From NCBI GenBank assembly GCA_007922305.1, contig ML677365.1, positions 18,667,241 to 18,731,240 of the forward strand: DNA of 64,000 nucleotides. Direction: 5' to 3'. The notes below the pieces were generated by a model. That model had not been told where the DNA came from. It made no database searches and saw nothing but the letters and a program-made list of their open reading frames with translations. A program made the position numbers and the translations under genes. Below are positions 1 through 9,375 of the stretch, piece after piece; within the stretch, counting starts at the first letter, position 1, and every line of letters starts with the position of its first letter. The DNA comes from Dermatemys mawii. Taxonomy: Eukaryota > Chordata > Testudines > Dermatemydidae.

Positions 1-124
1 TGGGGCATACCCAGGCACTCACTGCTGTTGTTTGGTTAATAAAGCTTTAAAACTTAGTCACTTGGTGTGCTCCTTCATCTCCATCCCTAAAGATCTTGCG
101 GCCTCGGCCTGATCACCTGAATCC

Positions 125-310
125 AAAGGCAGATTGGTAACATAAATCTGTCACACCTCTCCCCACTGCAGCAGGTTTGAACTGGGGCTGTTGGGGAGGG
201 GCGCCTCTCCCCACCATGGCAGGTCTATGCTGGGGGAGAGGCATCTCTTCCCACTGCAGTCCTGAGGCCCTGTGCAGAGCTTAATGGACAGCTGCACGGC
301 CATACGGCCA
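125..310. repeat. GC-rich minisatellite-like block
   Basis: A short motif of the form gagaggcgcctctcccc(a/g)c recurs several times with spacers containing ctgcag. It looks like degenerate tandem repeats at the edge of the adjoining PIF/Harbinger remnant. Positions 1-124 show nothing recognisable. Confidence 0.45.
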
Positions 311-1405
311 CACAGCTTAGAGGGAACTTAGATGCTGGGTCTCCCAGGATCATTATGGGCATTTTGACTTCCCCTGCTGTGATCTTATGGTCTGGAAAGA
401 AAGTCCCTGGTTGCAGCTTTCTGTACAGGCCATCTTTCCTAAAGATACATGATTCATGCACCTTTCTAGACCACCCTGCACTGATGTCAGTGAAACACCC
501 ATCGACAAGCACCTGCAAAACCTTGGAGAAGTACCCCTTCCAATTGATGTACTTTGTCGCAAGGTGGCCCAGTGCCAGAATTGGAATAAGCGTTCCATCT
601 ATCCCATCTCCGCAGTTAGGGAAATCCATTTCTGCAAAGCCATCCACATTTCATGCATGTTACCAAGTCATGGTCTTTGCAGTAAGATGTAATTAATGGT
701 CTTGCACACTTGTGTTAACACAGCCCAAATGGTCAACTTTCCCACACCAAACCGGTTCGCGACTGATAGCAGTCTGGAGTTGCCAGTTTCCATACTGCAA
801 TCACCCCATATTTTTCACCGAGTGTGCAGTTCTCATTTGGGTATCCTTGTGCCACAGGTCTGAGGCAAGCTCTGCACACAGTTCCAGGAAGTTGGCCTTC
901 CTCATCTGACAGTTTCCAGGCCTGAATAACCATGTGATTCTATCACTCAGTGCTAGTTTCCCAAGCCCAAAAGCTACGTTTCACTGAGTTCAGCTGTTCT
1001 GTGAATGCCAAAAGTAACCTAATGTTGCTGCTTTCCATGTCAGATACCATGTCAGGCCACTGTGACTACTGTTGTCTTCGTAAGTTCAAGAATAACTCCA
1101 CTGCTACTCCGAATGTGCCGGTGATAGCGTGCAGAGTGATCTATCCTGCAGATAGATGTGGTGGGGCAAGCAGAAAACAAGGCACATTGAAAAATGCCGC
1201 AAACTGAAGATGGACGCACATGGAATGATGGGACAGAAAGCAGTGCATCACAGGGCAATGAACCCGCACTCATGATGTGCCACAATCCCCTCCACCTTCC
1301 CAAAAGACTGAGTGCCAGAAGGGAGAGAGCTGCACTGTGCACTGCTCTCATTGCCGATGCAAGAGCAGTAAGTGTGAACATGGCCTGTCAACAGTGGAAG
1401 ACAAT
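225..1405 (-). pseudogene. Decayed PIF/Harbinger transposase
   Basis: Minus-strand translation gives pieces of a HARBI1-like DDE transposase in the expected order but in different frames. An N-terminal part lies near 1405-1052. A piece near 933-733 contains GVIAVWKLATPDCYQS, a hallmark block of the family. A 140-codon piece (647-225) contains NCGDGIDGT, INWKGYFSKVLQVLVD and MPIMILGDP, the surroundings of the catalytic acidic residues. At least one frameshift follows the YQS block. The copy cannot be functional. It may be related to the TTA/TAA-flanked non-autonomous elements elsewhere in the window, but no terminal repeats were delimited here. Confidence 0.8.
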
Positions 1406-1860
1406 GTGAACTCATGACAGTGATTTTCTTTAAGTGCTGACCAAACACTTGGTGAAAAAAAACCCTGCCAGTGTAGGCCTGGCCTAAGGCATCTATCGGT
1501 GACAATAGGGACCTCATAACCCATTCATTTACCTTGACATCATCACTAGTATCCTATGTCTCCTCCAACCAGAAAACAAACACTCAGTCCGCCAACCCCA
1601 TGTCAGCGCTGTTCCAGCCAGCACCAAGACAGGATGGGAGGTCGCTACCCTGGAAACAAGAGGCAGAGATCGGAACAATTGATAACGCTAAGGAGATGCT
1701 AGAATAGATCATGAGACTGAAGGTCAGGGAGGCCCGGACTCTGCACCCACAATCTGGATTAGACAGGCCCTTTGCCCACTACGAGGCGGGAGCTCCCTCC
1801 CAGCACGTGCACGCTGCCCACATAGACGACGGCAAAAAAAAAGTGGATCAGCCTAGGACA
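1406..1860. other. Intergenic, nothing recognised
   Basis: Unique-looking sequence between the transposase remnant and the RBM12B promoter region. No open frame or repeat was recognised. Confidence 0.4.
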
Positions 1861-1865
1861 TGCTA

Positions 1866-2191
1866 GGCATGCGCAGTTGTGAACCAAGCACGGGTGAAAA
1901 GCAACTGACAGCCACGAAAGAGATAGACGCATGCGTATTGAGCTCCGATGCGCCGGCCGCCTATGAACTTGCACATGCGCAGTGAGACACGGTGATGACA
2001 GCTAGAAGGTCACGCACACATGTCCACTGCTTCCGGTTACAAGAAGAGGTTGCAGTGACACTCTGCCAGAGCAATCGAGTTTGCACATGCGCAAAAATAA
2101 GCCTGGCGTAAAGCTCTCTGGCGGGAAGAGGCCGCAGGGTCGCGCATGTGTAGTGTAGGCTCTACTGTAGCGTAGGGGGTGCGCATGCGTG
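1866..2191 (+). promoter_or_regulatory. Cluster of NRF1-like sites upstream of RBM12B
   Basis: Six copies of a GCATGCGC-type motif lie within about 330 bp: near 1867 (gcatgcgca), 1927 (acgcatgcgt), 1971 (gcacatgcgca), 2083 (gcacatgcgca), 2141 (cgcgcatgtg) and 2180 (tgcgcatgcgtg). The last is close to the palindromic NRF1 consensus. They precede the CpG island and probable RBM12B start site, which fits a TATA-less housekeeping promoter. Binding is inferred from motif only. Confidence 0.55.
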
Positions 2192-2199
2192 TGAGCCCA

Positions 2200-2900
2200 G
2201 TCAGTTGGGAAAAAGGGATAGAGAAGGTAGACGCCATCTTGCTGCTTCTCCGGAGCTGCGGGGACACCGGGCGAGGCGCTCGGCGGGGAGCCGCTCCCAC
2301 GTGTAGCGGGCAGCGGTGTGTACGGTGGGTGGGGCGAGGGAAGCGGGCTGAGGGAGATCCGCTTCCCCCGGGCAGTGCTCTTGGCTGCTGGCCAGCCGGC
2401 CGTCCCCGGGGCGGAGGGTCTGCGCTGGGAGATGGCCGCGGGGCCGGAGACACGCTGCCGGTTTCTCCAACCGCCTAGGCGGGCTCCGCTGGAGTCCCGG
2501 CCTGGTCTCTGTGAAGCTGTCGCACGTGGAGGCCTATCGGCTGCTCCGCATGGACCTCCTCGCCCGTGAACCTGGATATCCGCCCCCGTGCCCCGTTCTG
2601 TCTCTCCCACCCCCTCGCCCCGGTGTCGCGGGGAGGCCGGGCTTGTTCTCCGCAGGATCGGATCACAAACGGCCTCTGGCGGGACTGGGCGCACCTGGCG
2701 TGGGGGGAGCGACCCCTCCGCGCCCCGTTGGCCTCTGGATGGAGGATCCCGGCGAGCGTGCGGGCTGGTGCTGGAGGCGCCCGGGTCGTGCCCCGCTCGG
2801 AGGCGGAAGGTGTTATTCTTTCTAGGCTTGCGATGCGTCGGTAGTGACCCTAATCGGGCTGCGGAGTGTGGAGATGGCCGACTGAGGCCTTAAGTTTGTG
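2200..2900 (+). promoter_or_regulatory. RBM12B: RBM12B CpG island, core promoter and first exon region
   Basis: GC-rich and CpG-dense, sharply different from the AT-rich surroundings, and located upstream of RBM12B on the same strand. A gacgccatcttg element at about 2230 resembles the YY1 motif that often marks start sites of such promoters. The first non-coding exon should start here. I could not choose one donor; gtgtgta/gtgggtg sites near 2315-2330 are candidates. Open frames across the island are compositional and are not called as genes. Confidence 0.65.
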
Positions 2901-5127
2901 GGACCGCTGGTTGGCTCAGGCTCGACACCTGCGGGCTTCTCCTAAATAGCAGCGCCTCGCCGAAGCCTTCCGTGCAACGGGCCTGTCTGCAGACTTCACT
3001 CAGATGTTGCTCCAGTGAAACGAAGTCTCCCAGTTGATAAACTTCTTGCTTTGACTGTTAAGTCCATGTCTTGCTAGCAGCTGAGATAGGGAATCGCTGA
3101 TCAACTGCCTGGTTTAAAAAAAATATAAAATTCATAAACATTGTTCACCCACTTTATTTAGTTTCAGTTAATGACATCATCTGGCTTATGCTGGATTTTC
3201 TTAAGTTGTTCTTCCCAGACCATGAATTTGATTGCATGGGATCTGGGTATGGGAAATTATACAGTGATAAGTAAACATCAGTATTATGGGGACCTAGGTT
3301 TATGAAATGTTTGATTCTTTTTGATTGGTAGTGAAAGTGAATATGGTATGAGGTTTTGCTAGGTGATGAAATGAAAGTCCTAGTCTTGTGTACTTCTTAT
3401 TGATGCTTTTTTTGAAGATATTATTTAATGAAGCATTTGTGCTTTGAATTGGGAAGTACGTAGGGCTTTCTCAAAACCCTTATCCATTTATCTAAACACT
3501 CGTTCTTCTCTGAAGGCCTCATTCTGCTGATTTGGACTTACATGTGTTTTAAAAAGACCCATTTAAAAAACAAACTACATTTCACTTCCTTGGTTTATTC
3601 ATTTAAGCCATCTAATAACTTGTCTATATTTGTTACCATCTCTTGATTGTTTGGATGAGCAGCTAGCAAAAAAATGATTAGATTAACTTGCATTTCTGTC
3701 TGTAGAACAGCTTAACATTGATTTTATTTTATGTGGTGATCTGAAATTAACTTGTCTGGTTTAAGCACGAGAAGTTGTATATTGTGACCATGGTGGATGA
3801 TGGGAAAACTCAACAGTTGTCATCACAGGAGTACTGAGCATACCTGGTTCTGGGTTGACAACAAAATATTGGGAAATGGTTTTTGGTCATAGGAGCACAG
3901 AAAGGTGCTAGAAAATTGCTGAAATGCTACATCAGAATGCTACGTGAATTAGTGGGCAAATGGATTTTACTTTTCAAGAAACGAAGGTCATTTCAGAGAA
4001 TTCGCTCTCCATTGAATTCTTTCCTTAAACCGTTGGCACTGCTGTTTCATCTATTGAGAAGATAGCATATACCGATGTGAGGAGCTGTGTATCTACAAGT
4101 GCAATTATCAAACATTCAGTCTTTCTAGCTTACAGATTTGTCTGTAGAAAGAATCTATTCAGACAGTTTAGAAGTAAAATAAGGTTGTTCAGTTACAGAA
4201 ATCTGGGCTCTTTTTTGTGCTAATACAGATGAAGTGATCAGCTTTTGTGATTAGTAGATGTAAGTGGATCAGAAATCTGAAAAATTTTAAGAGTGGTCAG
4301 TACTGTATCTTGTATTTGTGGTAAACCAGGGCTTTCTGTATAATGTGGTGGCATTCTTAACTACTTGTCAGTAGCACTTGTTAAAAAAAGAGTAATAATT
4401 TGGTAGTAATTCAGTGCATAGATTTGGCTTGTTTTTGTAATATAGCCGTAGCATGTAATCCTGTTGCTTGTCAGAGCACATACAGTAGTTCTTGATAGCC
4501 TGTTTGGAATACAGCAAGTGCTTGCAGGGGAAAAACCTTGCAAACAAGATTTGTTTGTAAATTCATACACTAATTGAAATCTGTTTGGAATTTTTGGCTC
4601 TTTCATATGATTGTCTATCTTCAGTGCAATATTGGACTGGTGGTGATAAGCATGTGTTGTCGTGCACATCAAAAGCAGGTGGATTTCAGAAGAATTGGAC
4701 ATGTAATCTTGAGATGGATTTATACACCTTTCAAGAACTGGAGTAACGGAGGGTTTTCCCTCTACCTTATTGTCAGTTCTATTGCATTTCAACAGTGGGT
4801 GTGGCCCAATTGATGACCAGTTAACCTCAGCATGTTTACAGCATTGGCAGACATCGCCCTTAACATTTGAGTTTTCTTTCTTACATCTAAAACGGATTCA
4901 CAGACAGAGATGCAATGCATAGCAGTGTGCCAAAATACAGTATGTCTCACTTATATTTCTCTTGGAACAAGGAAGGAGTTCTCCGTAATACTCAAAATTG
5001 TGGTTTCATTACAGTGCTTGGCTGTTAATGTTATCCATTGATATGGACATGCCACAGTAATGTGGCACAGTATGTAAACCAAAATTCAAATATCAGCCAT
5101 TAATTATGTTTCATTTTCTTTCCACAG
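2901..5127 (+). other. RBM12B: RBM12B first intron
   Basis: AT-rich sequence between the CpG island and the small non-coding exon at 5128. Only short stop-bounded frames are present and no repeat was clearly recognised. Confidence 0.5.
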
Positions 5128-5173
5128 TTAAGTTGATTTTACAGAATTTATCAGGTCTTCCAAGCAAAAACAG
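5128..5173 (+). other. RBM12B: RBM12B internal 5' UTR exon
   Basis: A 46-nt segment is bounded by a strong acceptor (ttctttccacag before 5128) and a near-consensus donor (aacag then gtaagc at 5174). It is followed at 5890-5891 by the acceptor of the coding exon. This matches the split 5' UTR known for RBM12-type genes, whose coding sequence is intron-free. Predicted from splice signals only. Confidence 0.5.
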
Positions 5174-5891
5174 GTAAGCTGCCTAAAGCTTAATGCTTAT
5201 CACTGAATATTGTCAAAGATCACGCATGGCCTTTTCTCACATACTTATGATTGGGAATTAGGACGTACTCTCCTGAGTCTCATATTGCTGTTGCAGTTAG
5301 CATCCTGACTACTTGAAAGAGGCAACGTTGTTGAACGATGAATAAACATACCCATTGGTGAGCAGAACTGGTCAGTTGGTAGACCAGCTTGTCTGAAAGT
5401 CTAAATTCATCATTAGTGATGAATTACTTTAATTCTCAGTAAAGTAGTTATCCTTTTGTTTCTAATCTTCTACCTAGACTTCACAGTGCTATGATGGAAA
5501 GAGTCCTGTTAACGCTAAAACAGAAGATTTTGGTCCTTAGTATCAGGTAGAGATTTCTGTCAGGTAGCAACCATGCCATGAAGGACTTGAGGCATTCTTT
5601 ACTTATCTTGGATGGTGAGAAGAGTGACTTACGTGGACTTTGTTGCCCTTAAGATAGGGAATATTGACAGTTATGTGTGCACATCCAGGTGGAGTAGCTA
5701 ATTGTTCTGACTACTTAATCAACTTTAAGATTAAAACAGGGTCACTGATTTGAATCTGAGAGTTTTTGATTTCATAAATCTTGATTGATTGAGGCAAGGA
5801 CCTTCCTTAAAAAGGCTCTAGCTTAAGTATTAAGATACTGTAATAGATGAGTACTAAAGACTTGCTATCATGTGTACCTTTTTGTCTGCAG
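5174..5891 (+). other. RBM12B: RBM12B intron before the coding exon
   Basis: Starts with gtaagc and ends with tttttgtctgcag. No gene or recognisable repeat inside. Confidence 0.5.
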
Positions 5892-5919
5892 GTGATTTTT
5901 GCTGTGGGTTGAGCTCAGA

Positions 5920-8004
5920 ATGGCTGTAGTCATCCGTTTACAGGGGCTTCCTGTTGTTGCGGGTCCTGCAGATATTCGCCGTTTCTTCTCGGGATTGAAT
6001 ATTCCTGATGGAGGAGTGCATATTATTGGAGGAGAAACTGGGGAGGCTTTTATTATATTTGCAACAGATGAAGATGCACGACGTGCCATGAGCTGTTCAG
6101 GAGAGCTTATCAAAGACTCCCCCATAGAGCTCTTTCTCAGCAGCAAGACTGAAATGCAAAATACAATAGAAATGAGCCGGAAAAGATTTGATCGTGGGGG
6201 AAGAGAATCAATGTCTGGGTCTAGACGAACAGGTGGTAATAATTCTGGTGCATCAGGTGTTGGGAACCTTTCAAATTTAGTTGCAGCTATTACAAAAGGA
6301 ATAAATAAATCTGGTTATGTTCCATCAGATCACTCAGAGTCTGGCTTTCATACCAATGGCACAAGACATGGTGATCCAAGTATACCTAAATCAAACTATA
6401 ACCACTCAAGAAAGGAATCACTGAGTTCAGATGATGTCTATTTATTTCTACATGGCATACCGTACTCTGCAACAGAAGATGAAGTATGTGCTTTCTTTTC
6501 TGGATTACGAGTAGAAGGAGTGATCTTTATAAAACATCACAATGGCCTAAATAATGGTGATGGTTTGGTAAAATTTGCTACACCTCATGGTGCCTTAGAA
6601 GGATTGAAACGTCATAGACAATACATGGGTTCAAGATATATAGAAATAAGTCCAGCTACTGAAGAACAGTGGATTGAAAATGGTGGCAGGGTAGACATGA
6701 AGAATGAGATTGCTCGTTACTTAAGCAAAGAACGTTCTCCAACAAGAGGTTCAAACTATACTCATTCAAGAAAATATTCTCATTCAAGATCTCCTCCAAG
6801 GAGACAAAGAACGCGCTCTCATTCACCTCGCAGCCAGGAACTTTACTTACACTTAAGAAATCTACCCACCTATATTGAGAAGAAAGATCTGAGAACTTTC
6901 TTTGGAAAGATGGAATTGTCTAACAACCAAATCAAGTTTTTACTGGACAAGCATCAAAGGAGGACACGAAATGCATTTTTGATATTGAAGAATCAGAGAG
7001 AATTTGATATTGCTCTGGAATATCACAGGATGACTTTTTTCAATCGTCCTATTTACATTTTTCCTATTTCTAGAAGATCTATGTTGAAACTAATTGAGCC
7101 ATCTGAGAAGACAAGCTCACAAGAAAGAGATCGGCCTGGACAGGCTGTATCGGAAAAAAGTTATCGGGAGGGGCATTCTGGCCCAAAGATGTGCATATAT
7201 ATAAGAAACTTTCCATTTGATGTGACAAAAGTTGAAGTACAAAAGTTCTTTGCAGGATTTGCTATTGATGAAGATGATGTCTACTTGCTTTATGATGATA
7301 AAGGAGTTGGGCTGGGAGAAGCATTGGTAAAATTTAAATCTGAAGAGCAGGCAATGAAAGCAGAAAGTTTAAATCGTCGAAGGTTCTTAGGAACAGAGGT
7401 ACTATTAAGACTTATATCTGAAGCACAGATGCAGGAGTTTGGTTTAAATGTTCCACCATCAGCACCAAGTGGGAAAATGCAGGTTCATTCACAGGCATAT
7501 GACAGAGGTGAACATTCCCGTCCAGCTGGTTCACCACCTGGACAACCACAAGGACTACCTATGCACTCATTTGGTCCTCCTGGGAGCTTTAGGCATCCTC
7601 CTGATGTTAAACGGCCTCCTGAGGATTTTCGAGGTCCTCCACCTTTTATGGATTTTGATGGTGATGGCGAACCTTTTGGTAGGATGGAGTATGGAAACAA
7701 TAACATGGGTGGCTTTTCTGAGGGAAGATTTATGTCTGATCCAAATTTCAGTGGTGGTTCTGATCGTGTAACTCCTATTAGATTAAAGAACTTGCCATTT
7801 AGAGCCACCCCTAATGAAATTTTGGATTTTTTCTATGGCTATGGTGTCATTCCAGAGTCTGTTTCCATACAGTGTAATGAACATGGATTACCTTCAGGTG
7901 ATGCCATTGTTGCTATGACAAATTACGAGGAAGCAATGGCTGCTATTAGTGAGCTAAATGATAGACCAATTGGCCCACGCAAAGTTAAGCTAAGCTTGCT
8001 TTAA
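5920..8004 (+). CDS. RBM12B: RNA-binding motif protein 12B, single coding exon
   Basis: A 694-aa protein with five RNA-recognition motifs, presumed nuclear RNA-binding. RRM1 (about 1-80, beginning MAVVIRLQGLPV), RRM2 (about 171-247), a short Arg/Ser-rich stretch (about 280-305), RRM3 (about 307-385), RRM4 (about 424-502, with IYIRNFPFDVTK), a Pro/Gly/Met-rich linker (about 505-615) and RRM5 (about 618-694, ending RKVKLSLL). Start: the ATG at 5920 begins the conserved N-terminus; an upstream in-frame ATG at 5899 adds only seven unconserved residues. The FSGL, IYIRNFPFDVTK and C-terminal blocks match RBM12B better than its paralogue RBM12, which has a long Pro-rich insert after RRM1. It is about 300 residues shorter than human RBM12B (about 1001 aa) because the long mammalian FRxPPEE-type repeat array is absent; one related unit (RPPEDFRGPP) lies at about 565-575. 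The frame is intact. The exon begins at 5892 after a strong acceptor. CIBAR1 lies downstream in tail-to-tail orientation. Confidence 0.96.
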   Translation: MAVVIRLQGLPVVAGPADIRRFFSGLNIPDGGVHIIGGETGEAFIIFATDEDARRAMSCSGELIKDSPIELFLSSKTEMQNTIEMSRKRFDRGGRESMSGSRRTGGNNSGASGVGNLSNLVAAITKGINKSGYVPSDHSESGFHTNGTRHGDPSIPKSNYNHSRKESLSSDDVYLFLHGIPYSATEDEVCAFFSGLRVEGVIFIKHHNGLNNGDGLVKFATPHGALEGLKRHRQYMGSRYIEISPATEEQWIENGGRVDMKNEIARYLSKERSPTRGSNYTHSRKYSHSRSPPRRQRTRSHSPRSQELYLHLRNLPTYIEKKDLRTFFGKMELSNNQIKFLLDKHQRRTRNAFLILKNQREFDIALEYHRMTFFNRPIYIFPISRRSMLKLIEPSEKTSSQERDRPGQAVSEKSYREGHSGPKMCIYIRNFPFDVTKVEVQKFFAGFAIDEDDVYLLYDDKGVGLGEALVKFKSEEQAMKAESLNRRRFLGTEVLLRLISEAQMQEFGLNVPPSAPSGKMQVHSQAYDRGEHSRPAGSPPGQPQGLPMHSFGPPGSFRHPPDVKRPPEDFRGPPPFMDFDGDGEPFGRMEYGNNNMGGFSEGRFMSDPNFSGGSDRVTPIRLKNLPFRATPNEILDFFYGYGVIPESVSIQCNEHGLPSGDAIVAMTNYEEAMAAISELNDRPIGPRKVKLSLL

Positions 8005-8850
8005 AGAGAGAAAATGTTTCTCTGATTAAAAATTCTAGACATCGCAGTATTCATGCAGTAAAATGGATTCTTATTTCCAATTTTTTGCTGCTGGAGACGC
8101 AGAAGAAACGGTTTTCATAAACAGAGGAAGTTGTAAATAGTGTCATGTTTAGTTATTTTGTATTGGTTCAAATTGACATCTCTAAGGTTTTTTAGAAGAC
8201 ATCTTAGAAGTGTATTATGCTTATTTTTATTTTTATGGCAGATGGAGAGCTCAGTAATCCTATTGGATTGTCTGTTGACTTGTAAGGTGCATATCTTGAT
8301 ATTAAGATATATAAACATGGAGTTGTAATGCGTTTGGGGTTTTTTGGTTTTGCTTTCATTCCATGGTTCCATGATCCTTTGCATCATTTGAAAATGTAAA
8401 ACTGCTCGTTGACTTGGTTGTGCAGAGTGGTCAAAGAGAATGACTTCGGTGCCACCTTCATTAGTAAATATCTTTGGGGCTACAGTCAGCTCTATATATT
8501 TAGAATAGGTAAACTGTAAACAGGAGTGAATTTCTTGTGTAAACTGTTTAGTCTTGTTCAGTTTCACGTGGTTACAGACATCTCAAGTTATTCTCTTAAA
8601 ATTAGTTTCCTGTTCATGTTAGCTGGCTGTGCAACTTTTTTAAAAAAAATAAAAGGATTTACAGCTATGTGGATTACCTGTTTAAAATTTATTTGTGTAC
8701 ACTTATTCATCAAACCCTTGATCAGAATCATGCTGATCATCTTTCATGGAAGGGGTGAAAATGGATATTCAGTATACACTGCTCTTTGCAAATGTTGGTC
8801 AGTTTTGGCTCTAAAACTGTTTTTTCAACTTATTTATCATTGTGGGCCCC
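8005..8850 (+). other. RBM12B: RBM12B proximal 3' UTR
   Basis: AT-rich sequence after the stop. An AATAAA lies at 8648-8653 and another at 10028-10033, so the transcript could end before or after the GC-rich repeat insertion at 8850. A 173-codon frame starting at 8526 runs from UTR-like sequence into that repeat and is not a gene. Confidence 0.5.
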
Positions 8851-9375
8851 AGGTTGAGAACTGGAGTGTTGCTCCCTCACCCCAACTTCCCATAGTCCCC
8901 TTGCCCAGAGACCCCTCCACAGAGCGGGACCAGGATTACAACCCTGGGCGTGGGGCCCAGCAGCTGGACCCAGGGACCTACTGCGTGGGGCTGGCAGCCA
9001 GACCCTGCAACCTGGACCTCGGGACCCTGTCACATGGGGCCAGGTAGCCGGGACCCCTGGCATCTGGCTAGGAGTGGAGCACCTGGTGGGGGCTGGCAGC
9101 CAGGACCCGAGGAACGGGGCCAGGAGTGGTGCCCCACCTAGAACATGGGGGTGCTGCAGACTCTTGCAAACCCCTAGTTCCAAGCACGTGCCTCCCCCGC
9201 CCCCACCACCAGCCCAGAGACCCACTCCTGCACCCTGTGGCACTCACCATCCCTCTGCTGGCAGGAGCGCTCCTGCAGGCTTCCAGATACTGTCTCTCCC
9301 TCAGCCAGCTCTGCCAGACCAGAGTAGCAAATTTTGAATTTTTTTTAAGCACACAGTGCGGTTAAGAACCACTCC
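8851..9375. repeat. GC-rich interspersed repeat with internal degenerate tandem units
   Basis: An abrupt GC-rich block inside AT-rich flanks. It contains repeated phrases such as ggggctggcagccag and gggaccc, and has gttgagaact near its left edge and ttaagaaccact near its right, in the style of hAT-type non-autonomous elements. All open frames here reflect composition. If the distal polyadenylation site at 10028 is used, the block lies within the RBM12B 3' UTR. Confidence 0.55.

Noticed and set aside
1..225. TMEM67, expected upstream of RBM12B by synteny
   Set aside because: No TMEM67 exon was recognised; the gene probably lies outside the window.
2002..2893. Multiple long open frames on both strands across the RBM12B CpG island (up to 230 codons)
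   Set aside because: Arg/Pro/Gly-rich composition in all frames is an artefact of high GC; no conserved domain.
5899..5919. Upstream in-frame ATG for RBM12B (MLWVELR)
   Set aside because: Family proteins start MAVVIRL; the extra seven residues are derived from 5' UTR.
8526..9047. 173-codon plus-strand frame after RBM12B
   Set aside because: It joins 3' UTR-like sequence to a GC-rich repeat; no domain or conserved start.
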